A stretch of 64,000 nt of DNA from positions 181,471-245,470 of the forward strand of contig JAFYVB010000003.1 of assembly GCA_017549335.1 (NCBI GenBank), read 5' to 3'. The notes below the pieces were generated by a model. The model was not told where the DNA came from, made no database searches, and saw only the letters and a program-made list of their open reading frames with translations. This DNA is from Clostridia bacterium (lineage in GTDB: Bacteria > Bacillota > Clostridia > Christensenellales > Aristaeellaceae). The position numbers and the translations under genes are program-made. This document shows positions 36,101-44,761 of the stretch, in pieces (position 1 is the stretch's first letter; every line of letters begins with the position of its first letter).

Positions 36101-36992
36101 CATCAGAACCATTCCGCGCAATACGGTGATCGAGGTGCTCAGCAAGGGCAGCAAATGGTCCAAGGTTATCTATAAGGATGACACGGGCTATGTGATGAGC
36201 AGCTTCCTTACTTTTATGGATGCTCCTGAAGCAGCGCCGCCTGCGGAAGACAACAACACCTCCTCCGGCACTCAGCAGATGGCGCAGGTCACCACCCAAA
36301 AGGGTTCGCTGAATCTGCGCAAGCGCGCATCCAGCAGCGCCACTATCCTGACCACCATCCCGCAGTATGCTTACGTTCAGGTCATCAGCAAGGACGGCAG
36401 CTGGGTGAAGGTGACCTACGGCGGATACACCGGCTACGTCAAGAAAGAATTCCTGACCTATGTCAGCGGTTCGGTGGCGCCCAGCGTCCCCAGCAGTCCC
36501 AGCGACGAGGGCGAAACGCCCTGGGCCCGTGTGACCACGGAAAAGGGCTCGCTGAATCTGCGCGCCAAGGCGTCCAGCGGCGCAAAGATCATGGATACCA
36601 TCCCGCGCCATGCGATCATTCCCGTGATCGAAAAGGGCAGCGTATGGACCAAGGTTACCTATGACGGCCAGACGGGCTATGTGAAAAATTCCTTCCTTAC
36701 CTTCCTGAAGAGCCATCCGAACGGAGGCACCTCCTCCGGCGGAACGGCGACTGTCAAGCCCAATGATATGCGGGACGATACGCTGATCACCCTCGCGGAG
36801 CTGAAAACGGCGCAGGTGCTGCCCGCCGGCGCCAGCGCAAAGCTCTATAAGGGCTGCAGCACGAGTGCCGATGAAATGGCTACCATCCTGCGCGGCGAAT
36901 ACATTGTTGTTTCCGCCCAGGGCGAAGACTGGTGCCGTGTGGAATATGAAGGGATGACGGGCTATTTGCCCACGGAGATCTTAGGTCTGTAA
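33178..36992 (+). pseudogene. Secreted SpoIID/LytB protein with about ten SH3-like repeats, frameshifted in repeat 6
   Basis: Joined, the protein would be about 1271 aa. Signal peptide (residues 1-36), SpoIID/LytB core with DYLYGVLPYEMGGSAPLEAL (about 164) and GHGTGLSQRGAMKMGEEGY (about 406), then about ten bacterial SH3 modules of about 65 residues (pattern GSLNLRKKAS...IPRNT...W.KV.Y...TGYV). A TKPT-rich linker lies near 35960-36030. Codons are open from 33178 to TGA 35788-35790. Compared with sister repeats (...VTTEKGSLNLR...), one base is missing near 35773-35777; the remaining frame resumes immediately and runs to 36992. As written the product ends after about 5 SH3 modules with tail TRRAR. 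Could be a true pseudogene, an assembly error or variable truncation. SpoIID enzymes are peptidoglycan lytic transglycosylases. Overlaps the next start by 1 base. Confidence 0.85.
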
Positions 36993-37735
36993 TGAGTATT
37001 ATTCTGAAAGAAAAAGAAAGAATAGATGATTTGCAGCGGGGCGGTCTGCGCGTGATTCAACGCGCAGACGCCTTTCGCTTTGGAACGGACGCCGTGCTGC
37101 TGGCGGATTTTGCTTCCCCCCGTTCGCGGGAGAGAGTATGCGATCTGGGTACGGGCACGGGCGTAATCCCGCTGCTCATGTATGGCAGACGCAACAATAT
37201 ATCGGTGGATGCCGTAGAAATCCAGCCGGATATGGCTGAAATGGCTTGCAGATCCATGCAGCTGAACGGACTTGAGAACAGCATTCATGTGCACGAGGGG
37301 GATCTGCGGCAGATCCGCAGCCTTCTGCCCCATGCCGGGTATGATCTTGTCACCTGCAATCCGCCCTACGGAAAAGCGGGCGGTACGCTGCTCAATCCCG
37401 ATGAAAGCAAACGCCTTGCCCGTCACGAGGATACCTGCTGCATTGAAGACGTGGCGCAGGCGGCCCGGTGGCTTTTGCGAAACGGCGGCAGACTGTGCTG
37501 CATTTTTCCTGCCCACCGGATGCTGGAATTGTGCGACGCCATGCGCGGCAAAAAAATAGAGCCCAAGCGCATACGCATGGTATGCTCAGGGGCTGACAAG
37601 GCGCCGAATCTGTGCCTGGTGGAAGGAAAACTGGATGCGCGGCCGGGGCTTGTGATCGAGCCGATGCTGGTGATTTATGACGAAAACGGCTGTTATACGC
37701 CGGAGCTGAGGCGGATTTACGGGCTGGACGGCTGA
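36992..37735 (+). CDS. tRNA1(Val) adenine-37 N6-methyltransferase-like (TrmN6 family)
   Basis: 247 aa. FRFGTDAVLLADFA, motif I VCDLGTGTGVIPLLM (about residue 48) and motif IV NPPYGKAGG (about 126) are typical of the YfiC/TrmN6 N6-adenine methyltransferase group. It starts by 1-base overlap (TAATG) with the SpoIID/SH3 gene, so expression may depend on it. The 3' end overlaps the AraC gene's 3' end by 19 bp, tail to tail. Confidence 0.85.
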   Translation: MSIILKEKERIDDLQRGGLRVIQRADAFRFGTDAVLLADFASPRSRERVCDLGTGTGVIPLLMYGRRNNISVDAVEIQPDMAEMACRSMQLNGLENSIHVHEGDLRQIRSLLPHAGYDLVTCNPPYGKAGGTLLNPDESKRLARHEDTCCIEDVAQAARWLLRNGGRLCCIFPAHRMLELCDAMRGKKIEPKRIRMVCSGADKAPNLCLVEGKLDARPGLVIEPMLVIYDENGCYTPELRRIYGLDG

Positions 37736-38544
37736 GCCGAGCGGTGCGCCTTGCAGTACTGGCTGGGCGTCATATCGTAATGCTGCTTGAACACCCGGTA
37801 GAAGGTGCGCGGACATTCAAAGCCTGCGCTCATGGCGATCTCCAGCAGCGGCTGGTCGCTTTCCAGCATGGCGATGGCGGCATGCTGACAGCGCAGCGCA
37901 TTGATGAAAGCGCCGGGCGGGCAGCCGAAGGTCTCGTTGAAAAGATGGGAAAAACGGCTTTTGCTGTAGCCGAATTTCTTGGCCATGCCTTCCATGGTAA
38001 GGGGAGACTGGTAGTTCTCCTGCAAATAGATCAGCATATCCTTCATTTGGGCGGTGCGTTTGCTGCCGGTTTGCGAAGTCAGGCCAATATTGGCGATGAG
38101 CAGACCAAGCAGTGTGTAGCACAGCCCTTTTTTTGTTTCCGTATTATAATCCGCCCAGCCGTCCCGCATCAACTCCAGCACGGACAGCATTTTCTTATCG
38201 TTTTTCAAGTCATAAACAGGATGACGGAACGCATGGTCGCGCAGCGTTTTCTGCAGCGACGGCACAAACGTGAGGGGAATGATAAGCAGCATTTCGGTGT
38301 TGGGCGAGGGGCTGTAATAATGATGCACGGTGTAGGAGGACGAGATCATCAGCTGCCCTGCCGACACGTCATATTGGCGGTCATCAAGGCATACGTGCAA
38401 AGAGCCTTCCGTCACGTACACCAGCTCGATGGCGGAATGGAAGTGAGGCTTACAATGATTGTCCTTGGAATACCAAAGCTCGGGAAGAAGCTGATCATCC
38501 CGACGGCGTTCGTATTTTTGAGCCAAAGCAGGCTGGGCAGACAT
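37717..38544 (-). CDS. AraC family transcriptional regulator
   Basis: 275 aa. N-terminal cupin-like sensor (HCKPHFHSAIELVYVTEG; AGQLMISSSYTVHHYY) and C-terminal two-HTH domain (MEGMAKKFGYSKSRFSHLFNE; LLEIAMSAGFECPRTFYRVFKQHY). Probably senses a sugar-like ligand. No obvious target gene adjacent. ATG 38544 follows GGAGG by 7 bases. Confidence 0.9.
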   Translation of the reverse strand: MSAQPALAQKYERRRDDQLLPELWYSKDNHCKPHFHSAIELVYVTEGSLHVCLDDRQYDVSAGQLMISSSYTVHHYYSPSPNTEMLLIIPLTFVPSLQKTLRDHAFRHPVYDLKNDKKMLSVLELMRDGWADYNTETKKGLCYTLLGLLIANIGLTSQTGSKRTAQMKDMLIYLQENYQSPLTMEGMAKKFGYSKSRFSHLFNETFGCPPGAFINALRCQHAAIAMLESDQPLLEIAMSAGFECPRTFYRVFKQHYDMTPSQYCKAHRSAQPSSP

Positions 38545-38564
38545 GCAGCTTCCTCCTTAGTGAC

Positions 38565-38592
38565 ATTTTATGCTATTTTACCATGACGGCAA
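38565..38592 (-). promoter_or_regulatory. Promoter of the AraC regulator
   Basis: Minus strand TTGCCG (38592-38587), 16-bp spacer, TAAAAT (38570-38565). Confidence 0.5.
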
Positions 38593-38626
38593 ATAAAAAG
38601 AAAGAGGTTTTTTTAACCTCTTTCTT
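38590..38626 (-). terminator. Terminator of the mnmE transcription unit
   Basis: 12-bp arms AAGAAAGAGGTT / AACCTCTTTCTT with loop of A/T and minus-strand tail TTTTTATTT, right after the mnmE stop. Confidence 0.85.
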
Positions 38627-38631
38627 GTCTT

Positions 38632-39966
38632 TTATTTACCTACGCAGAAACGGGAGAATACGCTGTCCAGCAATTTTTCATCCACACGGTCGCCGGTGAC
38701 CTCACCCAGCGTTTCAAGGGCTGCATGGAGATCAATGGCGCAAAGATCCAAGGGCTCGCCGCTTGTGAGGGCATCGGCAGCGGCATTCAGATGCGCTGCA
38801 GCTTTGCGGGCGAGGATCATGTGACGCTCACTTACAAGGGGCAGCTCGGCGGGGATTGCCGCTTTTTCGCTGATAAGTGCACGCAGTGCGTCCATGCCTG
38901 TGCCTGTGGCGGCGGATATTTTGACGGCGCCCTCCATGTCATGACAGCAGCCAAGGTCGCATTTGTTGAGAATGATCTGCCGGGGAAGCTGCGCCGTTTC
39001 CTGCAGCAGCCTTTCGTCTTCCTGTGTCAAAGGCGCGGAGGCATCCAGCACCAGCAGCGTGAGATCGGCATTTTTGATGGCGCTGCGGGCGCGGTCGATA
39101 CCGATGGATTCTACGGTGTCAGCTTCCTCGCGGATGCCTGCAGTATCAGCCAGATTCACGCGCAGACCGTTCAAAAAAATGCTGCCGCGGATGATATCAC
39201 GGGTGGTGCCGGGAATATTGGTGACGATGGCGCGCTCTTCGCAAAGCAGTGCGTTGAGCAGCGAGCTTTTGCCCACATTGGGCCGACCGCAGAGGGCCAC
39301 CTCAAAGCCGCTGTCCAGCAGCCGCGCGGCGCGTTCATCGCAGGCAGAAAGCAGACGGCTTGCGATGATTTTTGCCTGTGAGGCAGCATCGCCGGCAGCT
39401 TCCTCTTCGTCGATTTCTTCCGGATAATCCAGCGCTGCCGTAACGCCGGCCAGCAGATCGGTAACGTCCTGCTGCGCCTGACGGATGAAAGTGCTCACGC
39501 CGCCTGTCAGCTGACGGACGGCTGCGCGGGAAGCCTGTTCGCCCTGAGCGCCGATCAGATCCATTACGGCCTCAGCGCGGCTTAAATCGATACGTCCGTT
39601 CAGGAAGGCACGGCGGGTGAATTCGCCGGGCTCTGCGGGCCGTACGCCCAGTTTATAAAGGGCGGAGAGCACTTCGTGGGCCACTTGATCGCCGCCGTGG
39701 GTGTGGAATTCCGCCACGTCCTCGCGGGTATAGGAGCGGGGAGCGAACATCAGCACAGCCATGCATTCATCGATCACACGGTCGTTATCGATGATCTTGC
39801 CAAAGAGCATCCGGTGAGATTCCACCGTCTGCTTGCCGGCGGGCTTGAAAAGCGCATCAAAAGCAGCGCGCGCGCCGCTGCCGCTGACGCGCACGATGGC
39901 GATGCCGCCGCGCCCCGGCGGTGTGGCCAGCGCGGCAATGGTATCGTTGTGATAAACTGAAATCAT
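38632..39966 (-). CDS. mnmE: tRNA modification GTPase MnmE
   Basis: 444 aa from ATG 39966 (MISVYHNDTIAALATPPGRG), the classic MnmE start, not the longer frame. G domain: GRPNVGKSSLLNALL (G1, about residue 223), GTTRDI (G2), DTAGIRE (G3), NKCDLG (G4). C-terminus FCVGK ends with the catalytic cysteine motif CxGK. With MnmG it builds the cmnm5 group at U34 of tRNAs. The upstream gene ends 2 bp before its start, so coupling is likely; the RBS is weak. Confidence 0.95.
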   Translation of the reverse strand: MISVYHNDTIAALATPPGRGGIAIVRVSGSGARAAFDALFKPAGKQTVESHRMLFGKIIDNDRVIDECMAVLMFAPRSYTREDVAEFHTHGGDQVAHEVLSALYKLGVRPAEPGEFTRRAFLNGRIDLSRAEAVMDLIGAQGEQASRAAVRQLTGGVSTFIRQAQQDVTDLLAGVTAALDYPEEIDEEEAAGDAASQAKIIASRLLSACDERAARLLDSGFEVALCGRPNVGKSSLLNALLCEERAIVTNIPGTTRDIIRGSIFLNGLRVNLADTAGIREEADTVESIGIDRARSAIKNADLTLLVLDASAPLTQEDERLLQETAQLPRQIILNKCDLGCCHDMEGAVKISAATGTGMDALRALISEKAAIPAELPLVSERHMILARKAAAHLNAAADALTSGEPLDLCAIDLHAALETLGEVTGDRVDEKLLDSVFSRFCVGK

Positions 39967-39967
39967 G

Positions 39968-40999
39968 TTACAGCAATCCCTGATAGGCGGTATCGGCGTC
40001 GGGACGGGAGGTGTTGCGCTCATCTGCTTCCGGCGCTTCGGCGGGCATTTCGGAAAGGTAATGCGGATGGTAGATCCTGCGTTCCAGCGACCAGATGCGT
40101 TCGGAGAAAGCGCCTGCGGGCGTGCGCTGCACGATGCCGTTCATTTCGTTCATGCGGGCATCCAGCACGTCCAGCCAATGCAGCATTTCGGCTTCGGGGA
40201 ACATGGGCGGGCGGGGGCTGCCGAACTCGGCCTCGCCGTGGTGGCTGATGACCATGTGCTCCAGCAGCAGCACGTACTCATTATCCGCTTCAATGCCGGC
40301 ACGGCGGGCGGCCTCTGCCACCTGAGATACGCCGTGCACCAGATGACCCAGCAAAAGACCGACGGTGGTGTAATCGTTTACATTGCCCGCTTCATCGGAC
40401 TTCATTTCGGCGATCTTGCTCAGATCGTGGGCGATGACGCCGGCATACAGCAGGTCTGCATCCAGCCAGGAATACACCTGCAGCACGGCCTTGGCATTTT
40501 TGAGCATGGTGGTGGTATGGTGCAAAAGGCCGCTGCGCTCGGCGTGATGGAGCTTCTGGGCGGCGGGGAAATACGCAAGCTGTTCGCCGGCCATGTCCAG
40601 CAGCTGCAAAATGACCTTCTGCAGCACTTCGTTTTTCATGCCGGCCACGGTCTCATCGATCATGGCGCGCATATCCTTGGCGGGATAGGGCGCGCAGGGG
40701 ATGAGCAGCGACATATCCACATTGTCTTCGTCCTCGGCATCCCGCAGCTTGTTGATGCGCAGCTGCAGGCGTCCGTTGTACTCCGTTACCAGCGCACGGA
40801 CTTTGACAACCGAGCCCGCCTTGGGAGGAGCATAGGCGCCGTCCCACAGCTTGGCGTTGATTTCGCCTGTGCGGTCGCACAGATTCATATCCAGATAACG
40901 GCTGCCGTTGGAGGAAGCGCGCTGCTCGGCAGAGCGCACCAGTAGGAAGCCTTCAAATTTTTGATCCTTCGCAAAAGTAGCGACGGCGCACTGATCCAT
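39968..40999 (-). CDS. 3'-5' exoribonuclease YhaM-like (OB fold + HD domain)
   Basis: 343 aa. N-terminal OB fold (EGFLLVRSAEQRASSNGSRY; LWDGAYAPPKAGSVVKVRAL) and C-terminal HD domain with the metal ligands HHAERSGLLHHTTTML (about residue 178), AHDLSKIAEM (about 220) and EHMVISHHGEAEFG (about 280). This is the YhaM/CBF1 layout that degrades RNA 3' to 5'. Operon with mnmE; a hairpin-rich gap separates it from dnaB. Confidence 0.9.
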   Translation of the reverse strand: MDQCAVATFAKDQKFEGFLLVRSAEQRASSNGSRYLDMNLCDRTGEINAKLWDGAYAPPKAGSVVKVRALVTEYNGRLQLRINKLRDAEDEDNVDMSLLIPCAPYPAKDMRAMIDETVAGMKNEVLQKVILQLLDMAGEQLAYFPAAQKLHHAERSGLLHHTTTMLKNAKAVLQVYSWLDADLLYAGVIAHDLSKIAEMKSDEAGNVNDYTTVGLLLGHLVHGVSQVAEAARRAGIEADNEYVLLLEHMVISHHGEAEFGSPRPPMFPEAEMLHWLDVLDARMNEMNGIVQRTPAGAFSERIWSLERRIYHPHYLSEMPAEAPEADERNTSRPDADTAYQGLL

Positions 41000-41029
41000 A
41001 GGGTGATTACTCCGTTCTGTCAGGTTTGG

Positions 41030-41211
41030 TATTCAAGCGGGAAGTAAAGAGGGGCGCAGCGCCCTCTTTTGCAATCCGCAGGGGCGGCTTTGCTGCCCCG
41101 AGGAGCAGTTGAAATACTGCTTCCTATATCATTTTCCGACCGTGAGGCAAAGCCGAACAGGAAAATGATGTGCGCTCAAAGAACTGCTTTAGCTGATCTT
41201 TGAGCGGATAT
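41030..41211. repeat. Intergenic array of five hairpins between dnaB and yhaM
   Basis: No ORF. Five successive palindromes: AAAGAGG/CCTCTTT (41046-41069), GGGGCGGC/GCTGCCCC (41081-41099), AGGAGCAGT/ACTGCTTCCT (41101-41125), ATCATTTTCC/GGAAAATGAT (41128-41169, with an inner GGC-AAA-GCC) and CGCTCAAAGA/TCTTTGAGCG (41173-41206). Density resembles the larger elements at 44267 and 52062 but the sequences differ. Possibly a terminator/attenuator stack or a different repeat family. Confidence 0.5.
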
Positions 41212-42573
41212 TTACATGGGCATATCGTCGGTATACATGTCTTCAAAGAGCGTGTATTCGCTCAGCCAGTTGAGCTTCACCGTGCCCAGCGCACCGTTAC
41301 GCTGTTTGGCAACGATGACTTCGGCGGTATTGGTTTCGGCGCTGGTCTGATCGTAATACGCCTCGCGGTGCAGGAACATAACCACGTCGGCGTCCTGCTC
41401 GATGGAGCCCGAGTCGCGCAGGTCGCTGAGCATGGGCTTTTTGACCTGACGCTGGGTGTTGGCGCGGCTCAGCTGAGCGCAGGCGATGATGGGGATCTTC
41501 AGCTCCAGAGCGATAGCCTTGAGGCGGCGGGAGATCTCGCTGACTTCCTGCTGACGGTTTTCTACCTTGCCGTCGGCGCCCATGAGCTGCAGGTAGTCGA
41601 TGATCACCAGATCAAGACCCTTTTCCATCATGATGCGGCGTACACGGGAGCGCATCTGAAGGGGCGTGATGCCCGAGGTATCGTCGATGTACACCTTTTC
41701 GTTGGACAGGGGGTTGACGGTTTGCGCAAGCTTGACCCATTCCTTATCGCGCAGGGTGCCCGAGCGCACGTGCTGCATATTGACGCGTGCATCGCCGCAC
41801 AGAAGACGCATGGCGATCTGCTCACGGGGCATTTCCAGCGAGAAAATGGCAACGCCGTACCCTTTGCGGGCGGCAGCGGCAGCCATGTTCAGGGCGATGG
41901 AGGTTTTACCCATGCTGGGACGGGCGCCCATGATGATCAGTTCGCCCGGATGGAAACCGGTCAAAAGCTGATCCAGCTGTGTAAAGCCGCTGGTTACGCC
42001 GGCAACGCGGCCCTGAAGCTTGGCCAGCTCTTCGATCTGCGCATAGGTGTTATACAGCACCTCGCGGATATGCACCAGCTGCTCGCCGCCGGTACGGCGC
42101 ATAACGATATCGAAGATCGCTTTTTCGGCGTAGCTCAAAATATCCTTGAGTTCCATCTGCTGCTCATAGCTGTTGCGGCTGATGGCGTTTGACGCCTGAA
42201 TCAGACGGCGAAGCGTGGATTTCTCAAGAACGATGGAGATATAGTACTGCACGTTGGCCGTGGTGGGCACATACTGCAGCAGTTCTACCAGATAACTGGA
42301 GCCGCCAACGCCTGCCAGCGTTCCGCGGCGGGAAAGCTCGGCGTCCACCGTGACCAGGTCAACGGCGACGCTTTGCTGGGCCAGCGCACGGATGGCTTCA
42401 TAAATGGCGCGGTGTGCGGGGACGTAAAAATCGTCCTCCTGCATCATTTCCATGGCGATGGATACGGCCATGCTATCCTGCAAAAGGGCGCCCAAAACAG
42501 ACCGTTCCGCTTCGATGCTTTGAGGCGGTACGGCGCTGAAGGCTGCGGGATAGGCGGTTTGCTGCTCGCTCAC
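41212..42573 (-). CDS. dnaB: Replicative DNA helicase DnaB
   Basis: 453 aa. N-terminal domain (PPQSIEAERSVLGALLQDSM) then the RecA-like part: Walker A GARPSMGKTSIALNMA (about residue 213), H2 LVIIDYLQLMG (about 320), H3/H4 PIIACAQLSRA (about 360) and SGSIEQDADVVMFLHRE (about 385). Hexameric replication-fork helicase. Order DUF2232-rplI-dnaB as in Bacillota; 4 bp after rplI. Confidence 0.95.
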   Translation of the reverse strand: MSEQQTAYPAAFSAVPPQSIEAERSVLGALLQDSMAVSIAMEMMQEDDFYVPAHRAIYEAIRALAQQSVAVDLVTVDAELSRRGTLAGVGGSSYLVELLQYVPTTANVQYYISIVLEKSTLRRLIQASNAISRNSYEQQMELKDILSYAEKAIFDIVMRRTGGEQLVHIREVLYNTYAQIEELAKLQGRVAGVTSGFTQLDQLLTGFHPGELIIMGARPSMGKTSIALNMAAAAARKGYGVAIFSLEMPREQIAMRLLCGDARVNMQHVRSGTLRDKEWVKLAQTVNPLSNEKVYIDDTSGITPLQMRSRVRRIMMEKGLDLVIIDYLQLMGADGKVENRQQEVSEISRRLKAIALELKIPIIACAQLSRANTQRQVKKPMLSDLRDSGSIEQDADVVMFLHREAYYDQTSAETNTAEVIVAKQRNGALGTVKLNWLSEYTLFEDMYTDDMPM

Positions 42574-42577
42574 GCGA

Positions 42578-43033
42578 TCAAGCCTCCTGAATATTCTTGA
42601 CCCGGAGGGTCATCTTGGCGGTAATGTTGGGATAGACGTGGACGATCATTTCGTAATCGCCCAGGGAGCGCACGGCGGACTTGATGTCGATCTTGCGCTT
42701 GTCGATCTCTACTTCATAGCGGGCATTGAGCGCTTCGGCCACTTCGGCGCCGGTGACGGAGCCGTACAGACGGCCCTTGTCGCCGCACTTGGCTTTCAGC
42801 TCTACCACCTTGCCGGCCAGCTTGGCGGCCACCTTTTCGGCGGCGGCACGGCGCTCGGCTTCCAGCTTGCGGGCGGCTTCGCGCTTGCGCTCCACCACCG
42901 CAACGGCCTGAGGGGTGGCCTCCATGGCCCACTTGCGGGGATACAGGAAATTGCGGGCGTAGCCGTCGCTGACGTTGACGATATCGTCTTTTTTGCCGAT
43001 ATCCTTTACATCGCAAAGCAGAATGACTTTCAT
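42578..43033 (-). CDS. rplI: 50S ribosomal protein L9
   Basis: 151 aa. N-terminal signature MKVILLCDVKDIGKKDDIVN and VSDGYARNFLYPRKWAMEAT, central long helix and C-terminal RNA-binding domain. Binds 23S rRNA. Sits 6 bp after the DUF2232 gene. Confidence 0.95.
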   Translation of the reverse strand: MKVILLCDVKDIGKKDDIVNVSDGYARNFLYPRKWAMEATPQAVAVVERKREAARKLEAERRAAAEKVAAKLAGKVVELKAKCGDKGRLYGSVTGAEVAEALNARYEVEIDKRKIDIKSAVRSLGDYEMIVHVYPNITAKMTLRVKNIQEA

Positions 43034-43039
43034 AAATAT

Positions 43040-44158
43040 TTACTCCTCTCTGTCAGTACGCGGCGTAAGCGGGGGACGCAGGCCGCGGGGATCGGTGATT
43101 TGATCGAGCACGCCAAAGACGATGAGCACGGTTTGCATGAACGAGATGGTCATGGCGGCAACGATCAGCGCAACGCGCCAGAATTTGCCCGTGCCTTTTA
43201 GGCGTTGGCTGTGGTGAATGGATGCAAGCCCCTGCAGGGCATAGCACACGGAGAAGACCTGCCACATCAGCGCGCCCACCAGAAGAACGGTTTGATTCGT
43301 GGCAAATAGGATGACAAGATAGCCTGCTCCCAGCAAGCCGATGCGCTTGCCCCAGCCACGGGGAATGTGCCAGTAACGCAGTTCAGGCATATCGAGGGAA
43401 GGAATATCCTGTTCGGGCTCGTTCAGACGTACGGCGCGTCGGTGCATACTGCGCTGTCCGAAATGGATGCCGAAGCCCAGCCCCATAATGCCCGACAGTG
43501 CGCTGCCCGATACCAGCAGGGAGGGCATAATCGCCTGCAGCTGTCCGGATACGAAGGTGCGCACCTGATTGAGCAGCTCCGTTACGGCTTCGGCGGAGAA
43601 TACATAGCCGCCTTCCGCAGCGATCAGGGCGGTATCCGCCATGGAAGAGGGGACGCCCAGCAGCCCCATGGAGCACAGCAGGTACAAAAGATAATCGCGT
43701 CCGGGGAAATCATCAATAAACGCGGCGGTGATATAGCCTGCGGCTTCGTATAGCTGTCCGTCCGCGGCCCGCTGCAGAAGGGCGAAGATCAGCACCTGCG
43801 AAATAAACAGCGCGCCGATCACCCAGGCCAGCACACGGCGGAAATCCTGACGTTTGTACACGCCGTACACGTACGCGCCCAGCATGGGCAGAAGGTACAG
43901 CGCACCGTAGAACGCGAAAACTGCGCCGCCTCCGGCGATCATGGATGCAAGGAGCATAACCGTGCACGCGGCCAGCGGGATGAAACCCGCGATCAATCCG
44001 GTCATCATCAGGAAGACGGGCATGAGCATCAGCGTAAACGAGGCGATATTGAGAGCCGGAAGTGCTCCGGTCAGGCAAAACAGCATCAGCAGTGCACAAA
44101 GAACGCAAGCGGTAATGGCTGCGCGAAGCGTGGTGTATGTGGTCAAACCTCGGCGCAT
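43040..44158 (-). CDS. DUF2232 membrane protein (YybS-like)
   Basis: 372 aa with about nine hydrophobic segments; the block GAVFAFYGALYLLPMLGAYVYG and the position before rplI-dnaB identify the YybS family, unknown function. In B. subtilis gdpP (yybT) lies between this gene and rplI; here the two are directly adjacent. Its RBS (AAGGAG) is good. Confidence 0.85.
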   Translation of the reverse strand: MRRGLTTYTTLRAAITACVLCALLMLFCLTGALPALNIASFTLMLMPVFLMMTGLIAGFIPLAACTVMLLASMIAGGGAVFAFYGALYLLPMLGAYVYGVYKRQDFRRVLAWVIGALFISQVLIFALLQRAADGQLYEAAGYITAAFIDDFPGRDYLLYLLCSMGLLGVPSSMADTALIAAEGGYVFSAEAVTELLNQVRTFVSGQLQAIMPSLLVSGSALSGIMGLGFGIHFGQRSMHRRAVRLNEPEQDIPSLDMPELRYWHIPRGWGKRIGLLGAGYLVILFATNQTVLLVGALMWQVFSVCYALQGLASIHHSQRLKGTGKFWRVALIVAAMTISFMQTVLIVFGVLDQITDPRGLRPPLTPRTDREE

Positions 44159-44266
44159 GGAGTTCTCCTTTTAGATAGTCGGGGGCTATAATACCCCTTA
44201 TTATATTGTAAAGCCATGGCAGCCTTTTGTCAATGGAAAGTGAGGGGGAAACGGAAGGGGGGAACG

Positions 44267-44752
44267 TTACTTTCTTGAGTCAAGAAAGTAGCAAAGAACC
44301 CGCGTTTGGAATGTAGATTGGCTGCGTGAATGACGCGGCAGTCTATGAAAAAGGACAGAGAATCTCAGGGATTCGAGTAAACTCGATCCACTGATCTTCT
44401 CCGTCCTTTTTCGTTTGCTTCGCAAACCCTGCGGAACAAGTTCCGCAGACTGCCGCTGCGGGCAGTGCCCGGCCCCTGTGCCGATGATGTTGGCTGTTAT
44501 CAATATCCGTCCCACGTGGACAGACAGCCCCCGCGGGCGATACCACCCAAGCACACGGCAGGCCGATGGCGTAGCCATCGCGTCCGTGAAACGGACAAGA
44601 AAAAGAGAGAGAAGACCGCTGGATCAAGCTTGCTTGTATCCACGGGATTCGCTCTCTTTTTCGTATAGCCTGCCGTAACATCTACGCACACATAAACGCA
44701 GGTTTTCGGGTGGGTCTTAGGGAGGGGCTTTTATCTTAAAAGCCGCCTCCCT
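44267..44752. repeat. Copy A of a hairpin-rich intergenic element, inverted partner at 52062
   Basis: Framework about 90% alike to the reverse complement of 52062-52467. Ends: palindrome with 11-bp arms TACTTTCTTGA (44268-44290) and hairpin GGGAGGGGCTTTT...GCCGCCTCCC (44719-44752). Inside, in order: AAAAAGGAC/GTCCTTTTT (44348-44411) enclosing TCGAGT/ACTCGA; GTTTGC/GCAAAC; CTGCGGAAC/GTTCCGCAG (44429-44448); a 75-bp segment absent from copy B (44464-44538), flanked by GCGGGC repeats; CGATGGC/GCCATCG; GTCCGT/ACGGAC; AAAAAGAGAG/CTCTCTTTTT (44600-44661). The open frames here are not believed to be genes. Lies between the rimI and DUF2232 genes. Confidence 0.85.
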
Positions 44753-44761
44753 ATCGTTCCC

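Noticed and set aside
44267-44692. Several 60-112 aa open frames in both strands of the repeat elements
   Set aside because: They read across conserved palindromes in different frames in the two copies (for example a shared YFLDSRK string) and lack start signals; most likely spurious proteins of the non-coding element.
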